Assembly: GCA_020072905.1 (NCBI GenBank)
Contig: JAIQGB010000147.1
Coordinates: 1 to 16,380 of the forward strand
Origin: Terriglobia bacterium
Lineage (GTDB): Bacteria > Acidobacteriota > Terriglobia > UBA7540
Direction of reading: 5' to 3'
Length of the DNA: 16,380 nt
The notes beneath the pieces were generated by a model. It was not told where the DNA came from and did no database searches. It saw nothing but the letters and a program-made list of their open reading frames with translations. Shown here one piece after another: positions 1 to 8,249 of this stretch. Both the position numbers and the translations under genes were made by a program. Position 1 is the first letter of the stretch, and every line of letters begins with the position of its first letter.

Positions 1-68
1 TCGGCGGCGAGGATGAGCGCCGCGGCGGGGCCGATGGTGCGGACGTGATGCAGGGTTACGTGCGTAGG

Positions 69-257
69 CCGATTCTTGGCGATGGCACGCTCGATTACCC
101 GGACGAGCTGCTCAGACAGTTCGACATCGTTCTAGCCAGTGTTCACTCGCGCCTGACTCAGCCGGCCGAGGAAATGACCGCCCGCCTATTGAAAGCGTTG
201 GACAATCCTTTTATCAGGATTCTCGGGCACGCCAGGGGGCGGCTGATTTTGCGCCGC
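69..257 (+). pseudogene. polX: DNA polymerase X (PolX) PHP-domain fragment
   Basis: The frame running through 69-257 reads as a piece of the C-terminal PHP domain of bacterial family-X DNA polymerase (polymerase/3'-5' exonuclease, base-excision repair). Recognisable blocks in order are DGTLDYPDELL, FDIVLASVHSR, an amphipathic stretch with EEMTARLLKAL, and ILGHARGRLILRR. These match the usual DGxLDYPDE, ASVHS and LGHPTGR blocks of PolX, and the two histidines belong to the metal-binding set of the PHP domain. The usual Pro-Thr of GHPTGR is Ala-Arg here. Only about 62 of the roughly 570 residues of a full PolX are present. Upstream of about 69 the frame stops resembling PolX. Downstream of 257 it runs straight into the antisense of an RHS gene, so the long open frame continuing to 1157 is not PolX. 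There is no start, polymerase domain or usable end. This is a dead remnant, identified with good confidence from motifs. Confidence 0.8.
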
Positions 258-1232
258 GTCTTGGGCGTTTGCCTCGCTAGTCTTCTCCTCTTGCTTCTTT
301 TGCGCGAAACTGGCGAGACAATACGTATTGCCCCTACAATAATCGTGGACCTCCTCGCTCAGACCCGAGGGATCCGCGAGCGTCAGGGGATTATTCCCCA
401 CGTAGGCGTACATGTTCCAGGTCTGGGGGGCGTCGAACCTGACGGCCATCAGTCCGGCGGGGTCGGGGGTGAGCCAGCGGCCCAGGTTGGAAGGGTACTG
501 CCGGTTCAGCGTGTGGTCGAGGCCGCTCTCCACATCGCGTTCCAAACCAGTGAAGTGGTTGGGGCTGGGGTCGCCGCAGGAGCCGGCGGTGGTCTGGCCG
601 TCGCCGAAGGGCAGGCTGGTGATGGTTTCGCACCGGGCGCCGGACGAATTGCTACGCGCCCGCTCTGTCCCCAGCCAGTCGGCGTGGTTGAAATAGGTGG
701 CGTTGTTCGTCCACGTCGCCAGGTGACGGTCTCCGGCGTAAATCTCGGCTCTCAACCAGTTGCCGCTCGCGTTCGCCTCGGTGATCATATGCCCGGCGGC
801 ATCGTAATAATACTGCTTCACCACCGCGCCGTTTTGCAGCCGCGCCACGCGCCGGCCATCGGGGTCGTAGAGGTAACTCATTGTGGTGGCGCCGCAAACG
901 TCGCTGCCCGGCGTCGTCTCCGGGGCCACCGAGCTCAGCCGGTTCTCAGCATCATAAGTGTAGCAGTTGAGGTTATCCATGACCAGATTCCCCGCCGCGT
1001 CGTACGTATAACCGGAGCTCGAAATCTGATTGTTCCCGTTGAATGTCAGCGACATCGGCCAACCCGGACCCTGGCCGCCATAGCAAGTATCGAAGGGTCC
1101 GCCGTTGGCGCTCAAGGTACACTCCGCGAACCCTTTGTAGTGGCCTCCGGCGGATGAAAAATGAGGACTCTTCGTCCGCCAACGGGCGGACTCAGAGTGA
1201 CAGGCTATCGAGTGCGTCGCTTCTGAGGGCAA
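186..1232 (-). CDS. RHS repeat-associated core protein, C-terminal fragment with chimeric ends
   Basis: RHS/YD-repeat proteins are large secreted or surface shells whose conserved core precedes a variable, often toxic, C-terminal tip. Over 348 residues this frame shows YD repeats (YTYDAAGNL 75-83, YTYDAENRL 91-99, YLYDPDGRRVAR 120-131, YYYDAAGHM 141-149). The RHS core follows (DWLGTERA 185-192, FTGLERD 227-233, a GRWLTPDPAGL block 251-261, NMYAYVGNNP 273-282, DPSGL 287-291). A short charged tail after DPSGL matches no toxin I recognise. Full RHS proteins usually exceed 1000 residues, so most of the N-terminal part is missing. Residues 1 to about 31 come from a repeat-like segment and not from RHS sequence. 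About the last 22 residues are read antisense through the polX fragment. No convincing ribosome-binding site precedes position 1232. It is probably a non-functional relic of a larger rhs gene. The RHS homology is certain, the functionality doubtful. Confidence 0.8.
   Translation of the reverse strand: MPSEATHSIACHSESARWRTKSPHFSSAGGHYKGFAECTLSANGGPFDTCYGGQGPGWPMSLTFNGNNQISSSGYTYDAAGNLVMDNLNCYTYDAENRLSSVAPETTPGSDVCGATTMSYLYDPDGRRVARLQNGAVVKQYYYDAAGHMITEANASGNWLRAEIYAGDRHLATWTNNATYFNHADWLGTERARSNSSGARCETITSLPFGDGQTTAGSCGDPSPNHFTGLERDVESGLDHTLNRQYPSNLGRWLTPDPAGLMAVRFDAPQTWNMYAYVGNNPLTLADPSGLSEEVHDYCRGNTYCLASFAQKKQEEKTSEANAQDAAQNQPPPGVPENPDKRIVQRFQ
1141..1203. repeat. hairpin-bearing repeat-like segment at the broken 5' end of the RHS gene
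   Basis: This segment contains a perfect 7-bp inverted repeat, GTCCGCC at 1174-1180 and GGCGGAC at 1185-1191, with a 4-nt loop. The flanks read CACTCTGAG and GAAGAGTCCTCA on the minus strand. The style resembles short dispersed intergenic repeats common in Acidobacteriota, but no second copy lies in this window, so its repeated nature is inferred. It marks the point where recognisable RHS coding starts. Because it lies just downstream of the TPR gene stop and has a short T-run about 12 nt beyond the stem, it could also act as a weak terminator for that gene. Confidence 0.4.
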
Positions 1233-1239
1233 CCGAACG

Positions 1240-3969
1240 CTAGGGCGAAGGGTGTGCGGGCGGGCGGACGCTGAAAAGCAGGTCGCTCATGGAGAAGGGC
1301 GGCGCCTGGTCGGCCGTGGGATTCGCCTGCTTGATGCGCACGATTTCCTTCAGCTCGGCGATGGATTTGTCTTTCTCGCCCAGCGCCCTGTAAGTGCCTG
1401 CTAAGGTTTGGTGCGCCTCCACCATATCGGGCCACAAGCGTAATGCGGCGTTCAAATGTTCAAGCGCAACCTGGTATTGCTTCTGCTGATAGGCGATCTT
1501 TCCTGCTAAGGATTGAATGTAGACATCATTCGGATTCAATTCCACCGCCTTCTGAACAGCCTTTTGAGCAGCGTCCAGTTCCTCGGGGCGGTCGTGGGTG
1601 ATGGCGGAAGCGAGGTAGTAGTAAACATTAGGGTCGTGGGCGCCCAGCGAGATGGCGGTTTCCAGCAGCGGCAAAGCCTCCGCTGATCTCAAGCGGGTCT
1701 CCAGCGAGATTCCATGAAGCTCGTAGGGCAGGCTCCACTCCGGCCAGCGCGATTCGATCTGCGTGAGGATTCGTGTGGCGTCGTCGAATTCCTGGACCAT
1801 GGCGTGGGCCATGGCCAAGGTCAGTTGCAGTTCCGGTGCGTTCGGGAGGACGCGGCTGGCTTTGTCCAGGAGCCGGATGGCGCGGTGATACTCCTTGTGC
1901 TTGATCAGGAACAGGGCGGCCTCAAAATAGAGGTCGGGGCGCGTGGGGGCAGCTTCAAAGCCGCGGTTCAAGGCCTCGGCGGCTTGTTCGGGCATCTGCA
2001 TGGCGTCCAGAATCTGGGCGCGCAGCAAGAAATAATCACCTTTGCGCTGGTCAGCGGGAGTCGCGTCCAGAACCTTGAGCGCGTCCTCGGCGCTGCCAGA
2101 GTGGAAGACAGCGATGGTGAGATCAAGGCGCAAGTCCGCCGCGTCAGGATTGGCCGCCACGGCGGGTTCCAGGAATTCTCGTGCCACTGCATACTGCCCG
2201 AAGTCCAAGAGGGCCTTTCCGCAGGTGGTCAGGAGTTCCGAGTGAGGATTCAGTTTGAGCACGGTGCGAAGGGCTGCGATCGCCTCGTCGGTTTTCCCCT
2301 GGCGGAGAAGCGTCTTGCCTAATTGTACGCGGAGCGTGGGATCCTCAGGGTGAGTGATGATCGTCCTCTGGAGGTTCAGCATATACTTGGCATACTGCTG
2401 CTCCGGCGGGAGGCTGAGGAAGTCAAACAACCCGCCGTAAGGCCGCCGACGCCCTTCCTCCGGGCCCAAAGCCTGGAAGTCGGCGATGAGTTTCTCCGCT
2501 TCCGCTTTGCGATCCAGGCGAATCAGTACGCGGCTGTAGTGGGTGAGGATTTTGGGATCCTTGGGGGAGAGTTTGAAGGCGTGCTCCAAAAGTTCGCCGG
2601 CCGGCTTCCACTGGCCCAAACGCATGTAATCCTGAGCGAGGGCGTCCAGAGAGCGGAAGTCGTCAGGCTCGGTTTTGACCACCAGCTCCAGGTCCGCCAA
2701 GGAATCCTGGGTCTTGCCAAGCTGATAGTAGAGCACGCCGCGTGCGTAGCGTGCCGCATTGAACTTGGGATCGATGGCCAGCGCCCCAGTGAAGTGTTTC
2801 AGAGCTTTGTCCTGCTCGCGCACCGTCTCGCCGATGCCCAGCTCATAGAGTCCCCGCGCGTCCTTGGGGTGCTTCTGAACGTACCAGTGGAGGTCCTCGA
2901 GGCCTTGATCCAGGCTCGTCGAACGGATCAAGCAGAAGCCGCGCTCGCGACGGGCGATGTCATCCTGGGGCTGCAATTTCAGATACTGGTTGATGGCGGT
3001 GACCGCGTCGGCGTAAAAGCCCAAGTCCTGGCTGGTCTGCGCCAGGGCAAGAAGAATATCCGTGCGCTCGGGAGCCGCGTTGTGGGCTTGCATCAGCGGC
3101 ACGATCGCCTCATCCGAGTGGCCTGTTTGCGTGTAGATGGTCGCCAGGTTGAAGAGGCAATCGGTGTCGTTGGGGTGCTGCCGAAGCGCCACCCGATACA
3201 CCTCCAGGGCGCGATCCAGGTGGCCGGCGTGTTGCGCCGCAAGCCCCAGGTTATAGAGAATGTCGAAATTGGTAGGGTCCGCATCCAGGGCGCGAGAGAA
3301 AGCCTTCTCGGCGTCGGCAAAGCGCTGCCCATCCACAAAGGCCATACCGATGGAAAAGGCAATGCGCGGGTCATTACCGGTGCTCTTCTCGACTTCGGCA
3401 AGCAAAGTGTCAGCGGCCGCATCCTGGCCGGTCAATTTCAGCGCGCGCGCGCGCAGAATCGCCACCGGCGGCGAAGCCTGGTCCTCCGGGGTCAGCCGGC
3501 GGAGAAACTTCAGCGCGGCGGCACCTTGCTTCGCGGCCACACTCAGACGCGCCAATTGGAGATTGGCGTTGGGGTGCCGGGGCTCCGCGGCCGTCACCTT
3601 GAGGAAGGCGGCGCGCGCCTGCTCGCTCTTGCCCAGGGCCGCGTAGTGATTGCCCAGGTTGTTGAGCAAGGCGGGTGAGTTCGGCATCAGCGCCAGAGCC
3701 CGCTGGTAGGCTTTCTCCGCTTCCTCGTAGCGCTTCTGAGCATCCAAGATGACACCCAGCAGGCCCAGCGCCGCGGGATCGTTGGGAGCCTGTTTCAGCG
3801 CCCCGCGCAGAGTTTCTTCGGCAGCGCCAACCTTACCCTGTTGGAACTCCGCAGCGCTCTGCTGGAGCACGCTGCGCGGCACCTGTCGCGGCACGCTCTC
3901 GGCGGCAAGGCCTGCTGCGAAGGGAAACGCTGCGGCGAGGACAACCGGAATAATCCAACGGCAAGGCAT
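1240..3969 (-). CDS. secreted tetratricopeptide-repeat (TPR) protein
   Basis: The 909-residue protein starts with a Sec-type signal peptide (basic CR at 3-4, hydrophobic core about 6-20, AGLAAES cleavage region). It then consists almost entirely of about twenty 34-residue TPR units, with the usual pattern of small and aromatic residues and Pro-Asn or Pro-Asp turn ends such as ALMPNSPALLNNLGNHYAALG and LDADPTNFDILYNLGLAA. No catalytic domain was seen. TPR superhelices act as protein-interaction scaffolds, and this one should be periplasmic. It lies 146 bp downstream of an Oar-like TonB receptor on the same strand, separated by a terminator, so it is probably transcribed on its own. No clear Shine-Dalgarno sequence precedes the ATG. 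The leader instead has an inverted repeat (GAATCAG 3976-3982, CTGATTC 3999-4005). The start was chosen because it gives an intact signal peptide. Substrate or partner is unknown. Confidence 0.85.
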   Translation of the reverse strand: MPCRWIIPVVLAAAFPFAAGLAAESVPRQVPRSVLQQSAAEFQQGKVGAAEETLRGALKQAPNDPAALGLLGVILDAQKRYEEAEKAYQRALALMPNSPALLNNLGNHYAALGKSEQARAAFLKVTAAEPRHPNANLQLARLSVAAKQGAAALKFLRRLTPEDQASPPVAILRARALKLTGQDAAADTLLAEVEKSTGNDPRIAFSIGMAFVDGQRFADAEKAFSRALDADPTNFDILYNLGLAAQHAGHLDRALEVYRVALRQHPNDTDCLFNLATIYTQTGHSDEAIVPLMQAHNAAPERTDILLALAQTSQDLGFYADAVTAINQYLKLQPQDDIARRERGFCLIRSTSLDQGLEDLHWYVQKHPKDARGLYELGIGETVREQDKALKHFTGALAIDPKFNAARYARGVLYYQLGKTQDSLADLELVVKTEPDDFRSLDALAQDYMRLGQWKPAGELLEHAFKLSPKDPKILTHYSRVLIRLDRKAEAEKLIADFQALGPEEGRRRPYGGLFDFLSLPPEQQYAKYMLNLQRTIITHPEDPTLRVQLGKTLLRQGKTDEAIAALRTVLKLNPHSELLTTCGKALLDFGQYAVAREFLEPAVAANPDAADLRLDLTIAVFHSGSAEDALKVLDATPADQRKGDYFLLRAQILDAMQMPEQAAEALNRGFEAAPTRPDLYFEAALFLIKHKEYHRAIRLLDKASRVLPNAPELQLTLAMAHAMVQEFDDATRILTQIESRWPEWSLPYELHGISLETRLRSAEALPLLETAISLGAHDPNVYYYLASAITHDRPEELDAAQKAVQKAVELNPNDVYIQSLAGKIAYQQKQYQVALEHLNAALRLWPDMVEAHQTLAGTYRALGEKDKSIAELKEIVRIKQANPTADQAPPFSMSDLLFSVRPPAHPSP

Positions 3970-4061
3970 AGCACCGAATCAGATGCGAGGGGCCGGCGCT
4001 GATTCAACCGGCGCCTCTTATTCTACTCTACAAGGCTGATGTCCCAGAGGGTTTTGGCCAC

Positions 4062-4093
4062 AAAAAAAGGGAGGGGCGAGGAGCCCCTCCCTT
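4062..4093 (-). terminator. intrinsic terminator of the TonB-dependent receptor gene
   Basis: On the minus strand a GC-rich stem, GGGAGGGGC pairing with GCCCCTCCC (window 4069-4077 and 4083-4091), encloses a 5-nt loop. Two A-T pairs extend it to 11 bp. A run of seven T follows on the minus strand (A-run at 4062-4068). It sits 22 bp past the receptor stop codon, the textbook arrangement of a rho-independent terminator, and separates the receptor transcript from the TPR gene. Confidence 0.9.
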
Positions 4094-4114
4094 GAAACTT
4101 ACAGCCGGATGGCT

Positions 4115-7100
4115 TCAGAAATAGAGCTTCAGAGCCATCTGCATCTCCCGAGGTGTATTGACTTGGCTTTGCACATCCCCAAAATTGTCGGTGCCGAAGG
4201 TGTTAGCGACATTGCCAAATTGGGGATGGTTGAGGCCATTGAAGGCTTCCGCCCGGAACTCCAACTTGGAACCTTCGCGCAGCTTGTTCAAGGAGAATTC
4301 CTTGAACACCGAAAGAGTTGCGTTGCGGGTTCCCGGCAGGCGCACGTTGGGTTCCATGCGTGACGCGTTGCCGATGGTATAGTCGGGAGGAATAGACAGC
4401 ACGTCGGCGGCGTTCGCAAAGTAGCCGTCGGTGAACCATTTGGACTTGGGGTTGACCTTTAGGGTGCCATTCTGGTTGGGATTCCCAGCACTGTAACCCC
4501 ACGGGGCCGTCCCGCCGGTAGCGCCGAGGGAAATAGGCTGGCCACTGTCAAACCGCCACATGCCAGAGGTCTGCCAGCCACCCAGAAAGCCATTCAGGAT
4601 GGAATTCCAGGTCCCGCCCCACCTCTTGCCTTTTCCGAAGGGGAGTTGATAGACATAACTGATTTGGAACGTTTGTGGGATGTCCCATTCGGAAAGCGAG
4701 CGCTCCAGCTTTATGTTGTTGGGGTCTCTCATGGAGCCAAATCCGCCTATCCATTCTGTGCTGGTGGAGACCGAGGAGTCGTCGATGGACTTGGAATTGG
4801 TGTAGGTCATGAGCATTGAAAGCCCATTCGACAGGCGCTTCTCCACTCTTATTTGGAGAGCGTTATAGATGGAGTTGGCCCAGGGGGGATTGGGCTGACT
4901 GATCCCGCTGAACTGCGGGAACGGCAGCATGAGATGACCCGCCTGAATCGTGGGGCCGCACATCCCGCAACCCGGAGTGTTGATGACCCCATAGTAAGGA
5001 TTGGGAACGTACGTACCCATTGCGGCTCGGATGTCCGCGTTGAGGGATGCCTGTTCGATCCAGGAGCCGAAGGATTGCATCGTACCGGCCCCGTGATAGT
5101 ACAGATGCGTACCCTTGGTGCCGATGTAGTTGGCTTCGAATAACCAGCTTCCCGCTAGTTGGTACTGGAAGCCCGCGCTCCAAGTCTGGGTATAGGGTGG
5201 AATATTCGAGCTCAGCAGGGGTTCGTTGATGCCCGTACCGAGGTTGGTGAGCACGCCCAGGGAGGGCCCGGTGGGCATCAACAGCCCGTCCGGCTCAGGA
5301 TTGCTGATGCGGCTCCAAGGCGTTACCCCGTCTCCGTTCATGGTGGTGACCCAGCCCGTGACGGGCTCGAAGCCTTCGTTCCCAACCGGTCCTGCGCCCG
5401 TGGTCCCCCACTGGGTGGGGTTATAGAACAAGCCGTAGCCGGTACGGAAAACGAGGTTGTTGCGGAGCCGGTAGGAAATGCCTACGCGCGGTCCGATGTC
5501 CTTGAAGTAGGTATCCACGATGTGGCGCTGCTTGCCGGTCGCGAAAACAAGTCCACCCGTTGGACTTGTCACGTTGGGAATCGCAAAGGGTATGGGAACG
5601 GTGTTGTGCGCACCGTTTTCATAAACCCACGAGGATGAGTCGATCGCCGCCGGTTGGATGGGGACAGGCAGCGCCGGGTCAAGGTGGGACATGCGGTTGT
5701 ACCGCTCGGTGCGTGGAATCTCCAGGTCATAGCGCAGGCCGAGATTGATCGTGAGCTTCTCGGTGGCGCGCCAGTTGTCCTGGATGAATCCGCCCCAGCG
5801 GTAGTTCTGAGTACTGAAGTGAGGAGAAATCTCGTACTCGCCCCACTGGTTGGGGCTCGGTGTGCCCGTGAGGAAACTGGCCATGGCGTCGCCGCCGCTC
5901 CAATATGGAAACTGGGAGGTGCTGTATTGGTCGTATATATACACCCCTCCAGGGGTTCCGTCTTGGAACCAGTTCATCTGTTGTACACGAAACTCACCGC
6001 CGAACTTGAGTTCGTGATGTCCCCGCATGTGGGTGAGGGTGGAGAGCAAGTGGTAGACCTGGTTGCCATTCTTATATATCGACCAGGGCTGCGCGCCAAT
6101 CGATTCGGGACCGTTTGCGCTCGAGTATCCGCCGTACAGATAGATGTTCGGCGAAGCAATGGGCCCATTATCCGTGCCGAGGTAGGACGGAAGGCCAAGA
6201 TCCGTGATGGGATTGAAGTCGGGAAAGTCCTGGCCGATTCCTTTGGTATCGGAAAGGCCGCGGGTGAAACCCAACGACACGTTCAGAAGCGTGCTAGGGC
6301 TAAAAGTGTGGTTGAGGCTCAAAGCGACCGATCGTGAACCCCACACCCCCGGCCCTTGCGTACAGGGATCGAGCGCGTTCCCGAAACAGTTCCAATTGTG
6401 GTAGGTGCCCCAGCCTTGGGAGTAGCGGGCGTTGAAGGCGGTCCGTTCGGTGAAGCGATGGTCGATCCGGATGTCATACTGGTTGCCGGTGTTGGTCCCA
6501 ACGCCTGAGCCAGTCCAGTTGTTGTAAGGGTTACCAAAGCCGGTTGGGCCCTGCGAGCCCACGTTGGGCATGGGATAGGCCTGCATCATCTTGAAGGCCA
6601 CGGGGTCGATCAGATTGCCGGGCGTGGCCGGCAGTTGGAAGCCAGTGCCATTGAGGTTGGCATTGCCCGCACTCTGGAAAGTGGCCAGATTGTTGAAAGG
6701 GATAGGCGTTTGCAGTACACGTCCGGTTCCGGCCTGGTAAACTCCAGAATAAGGATCCCAGAGTTGGCCATCCCCTTGAGAGGCGGCAGTGCTGCATATT
6801 CCGTTCGAGTCGAACGTTCCGCCTCCGCGCGCGCACAGTTCGCCGAAGTCACCTTGCCTCTCCGCGACGTCAGGCACACCCGCGTTATGAGTTACGCCGT
6901 AGTGCTCGCGAGTGCCGTCAAAGTCAAAAAAGAAGAAGGTCTTGTCCTTCTTAATGGGTCCGCCGATGCTGCCACCAAACTGGTTGCGCCGCAGGGGAGG
7001 AAGCTTGCCATTGTTGGAATTGCTGAACCAGTTGTTGGAATCCAGCTTGTCGTTGCGGAGGAACTCGTAAACGCTGCCGTGGAGGCCATTGGTTCCCGAA

Positions 7101-7825
7101 CGCAGCACCATATTGATGTAGGTGTTGCCCGAGAAGCCTTCCTCCGCCGTGAAGTTGTTCTGCATGTAGCTCGTGGCTGTGATGCCGTCCACAAGAATCT
7201 CCGCCGTGTCGTTGCGGCCGCCGTTGGACACAAAGTTGAGGCTGGTATTGCGGCCGTACGCGGAGCCCGGCACCTGAGTTACGCCGGGAGCCAGGAACGC
7301 GAGGTCGAGGATACTGCGATCCACGAGGGGAAGATTATCGATCAAGGCTCTGTTCACTTCCTGGCCGGTGACGGAGTCTTGGGTGGAAAGCATCGGTGCG
7401 GCGCCGACCACTTCCACGGATTGCGCGGTCGCTCCCACCTCCAGGGTAACGTCCGCGGAAATCCGCGTGCCGACGTCCAGGACGATGCCGGGACGCTGAA
7501 GGGTTTTGAACCCCGGAGCTTCCACTTTCAGCGAGTAATCGCTCGGGGGAAGATTGGTGATGACATAGCGACCTACAGCATCGGTGGTCGCCGGGTAATC
7601 ATACCCTTTGTTCGTGTCGGTTAGCGTGACCTTGGCCGCGGGAATAACCGCCCCGGTGGGATCTGTAATGACTCCCGTCAGAGAACCCGAGGTGACTTGT
7701 GCCCAGGCCCCGGAAGAAATTAACAGCGCGAGAAAGGTGAGGAGGATAGTAAGGTGAAGCCACCCTACACCAGTCCCGCGAGGGGAAAAGGCCCTGTTGC
7801 TGCACTGAAACCGCTTAGGCTGCAT
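4115..7825 (-). CDS. TonB-dependent receptor, Oar-like, with carboxypeptidase-regulatory domain
   Basis: This is a 1236-residue outer-membrane beta-barrel receptor predicted to import large or scarce substrates using TonB energy. Residues 1-42 are a long signal peptide ending in the cleavage site SSGAWA/Q. A carboxypeptidase-regulatory-like (Ig-fold) domain follows at about 46-130 (GSLTGVITDPTGAVIPAAKV, GRYVITNLPPSDYSLKVEAPGF). The plug domain comes next (about 145-260) and then a long barrel rich in aromatic and Asn/Gly residues. It ends in LKLYF, and the terminal Phe is the usual barrel-assembly signal. This architecture is the Oar-like type that is strongly expanded in Acidobacteriota. A GGAGGT ribosome-binding site (7831-7836) lies 5 nt before the ATG and fixes the start. 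A good sigma-70 promoter and a leader of about 120 nt lie upstream, and a strong terminator follows. Substrate cannot be read from the sequence; plant polymers or peptides are typical guesses for this family. Confidence 0.95.
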   Translation of the reverse strand: MQPKRFQCSNRAFSPRGTGVGWLHLTILLTFLALLISSGAWAQVTSGSLTGVITDPTGAVIPAAKVTLTDTNKGYDYPATTDAVGRYVITNLPPSDYSLKVEAPGFKTLQRPGIVLDVGTRISADVTLEVGATAQSVEVVGAAPMLSTQDSVTGQEVNRALIDNLPLVDRSILDLAFLAPGVTQVPGSAYGRNTSLNFVSNGGRNDTAEILVDGITATSYMQNNFTAEEGFSGNTYINMVLRSGTNGLHGSVYEFLRNDKLDSNNWFSNSNNGKLPPLRRNQFGGSIGGPIKKDKTFFFFDFDGTREHYGVTHNAGVPDVAERQGDFGELCARGGGTFDSNGICSTAASQGDGQLWDPYSGVYQAGTGRVLQTPIPFNNLATFQSAGNANLNGTGFQLPATPGNLIDPVAFKMMQAYPMPNVGSQGPTGFGNPYNNWTGSGVGTNTGNQYDIRIDHRFTERTAFNARYSQGWGTYHNWNCFGNALDPCTQGPGVWGSRSVALSLNHTFSPSTLLNVSLGFTRGLSDTKGIGQDFPDFNPITDLGLPSYLGTDNGPIASPNIYLYGGYSSANGPESIGAQPWSIYKNGNQVYHLLSTLTHMRGHHELKFGGEFRVQQMNWFQDGTPGGVYIYDQYSTSQFPYWSGGDAMASFLTGTPSPNQWGEYEISPHFSTQNYRWGGFIQDNWRATEKLTINLGLRYDLEIPRTERYNRMSHLDPALPVPIQPAAIDSSSWVYENGAHNTVPIPFAIPNVTSPTGGLVFATGKQRHIVDTYFKDIGPRVGISYRLRNNLVFRTGYGLFYNPTQWGTTGAGPVGNEGFEPVTGWVTTMNGDGVTPWSRISNPEPDGLLMPTGPSLGVLTNLGTGINEPLLSSNIPPYTQTWSAGFQYQLAGSWLFEANYIGTKGTHLYYHGAGTMQSFGSWIEQASLNADIRAAMGTYVPNPYYGVINTPGCGMCGPTIQAGHLMLPFPQFSGISQPNPPWANSIYNALQIRVEKRLSNGLSMLMTYTNSKSIDDSSVSTSTEWIGGFGSMRDPNNIKLERSLSEWDIPQTFQISYVYQLPFGKGKRWGGTWNSILNGFLGGWQTSGMWRFDSGQPISLGATGGTAPWGYSAGNPNQNGTLKVNPKSKWFTDGYFANAADVLSIPPDYTIGNASRMEPNVRLPGTRNATLSVFKEFSLNKLREGSKLEFRAEAFNGLNHPQFGNVANTFGTDNFGDVQSQVNTPREMQMALKLYF

Positions 7826-8249
7826 TTTCTACCTCCGTTGAACAGCCGACGCTAGAGGAGTGAGGCCATCGCTCGGGTCTGTGCCCGAGTTTGATCAATG
7901 ATTTCGGCTGCGAGAATCTCGCCAGCCAAGTTCCTTACCCAACACTCCGGGGAACAATAGGCCCAAAACGTGACGCATGTCAAGTGGAAAATAAGTCCTT
8001 TCTACTATTTTTGATGGATCCCTTATACTAGGGGCTGCGAAACTTTCATCTGTCCGAGGGATGCCAAGGCATTACGTTGGGGCCAGCGCTACTGTCCTGT
8101 GCCCTGCGGAGCACGCACGAAGGGGGGGCGGTGTGAAAGCGCTCCCGGCAATCCGGAACAGTCCTGTTGAATGTCGTCACCGCATTAGGATATACACTGA
8201 AGCTGGGGAGCCAGGTGAATCTGTCCGGTGGTGGTTTCCGAGGTGCGGC
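7826..8249. other. divergent intergenic region between receptor and metalloprotease genes
   Basis: This 424-bp stretch has no convincing gene. On the receptor side it holds the promoter at 7954-7983 and a leader with two small hairpins: CTCGGG/CCCGAG (7872-7877 and 7884-7889), and a near-perfect palindrome GCGAGA-A-TCTCGC (7910-7922). On the metalloprotease side it contains a TATACT hexamer at 8024-8029 that resembles a -10 box but has no good -35 partner, and a GAGGT ribosome-binding site at 8240-8244. An open frame continues upstream of the metalloprotease start to 8061, but that extension lacks domain features and would bury the signal peptide. Confidence 0.7.
7954..7983 (-). promoter_or_regulatory. 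sigma-70 type promoter of the TonB-dependent receptor gene
   Basis: On the minus strand a perfect -35 hexamer TTGACA (window 7978-7983) is followed, after an 18-nt spacer, by TATTGT (window 7954-7959), which matches four of six positions of the -10 consensus. Transcription would begin near 7946 and give a leader of about 120 nt before the receptor ATG. The hexamers are seen directly; activity is inferred. Confidence 0.7.

Noticed and set aside
258..1157. Continuation of the + strand open frame from the polX fragment across the RHS gene.
   Set aside because: Beyond 257 it is the antisense of clear RHS coding sequence with YD repeats and shows no protein-like motifs of its own.
3440..3453. An alternating GC run inside the TPR gene.
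   Set aside because: It codes in frame for ordinary Arg/Ala residues of a TPR helix and is expected in GC-rich DNA.
2323..3678. Open frame of 451 residues antisense to the TPR gene.
   Set aside because: The TPR repeats on the other strand are unmistakable, and the antisense frame has repeat-driven low complexity.
8061..8249. N-terminal extension of the metalloprotease to the upstream in-frame ATG.
   Set aside because: It would place 63 featureless residues before a good signal peptide, and its own start lacks a properly spaced ribosome-binding site.
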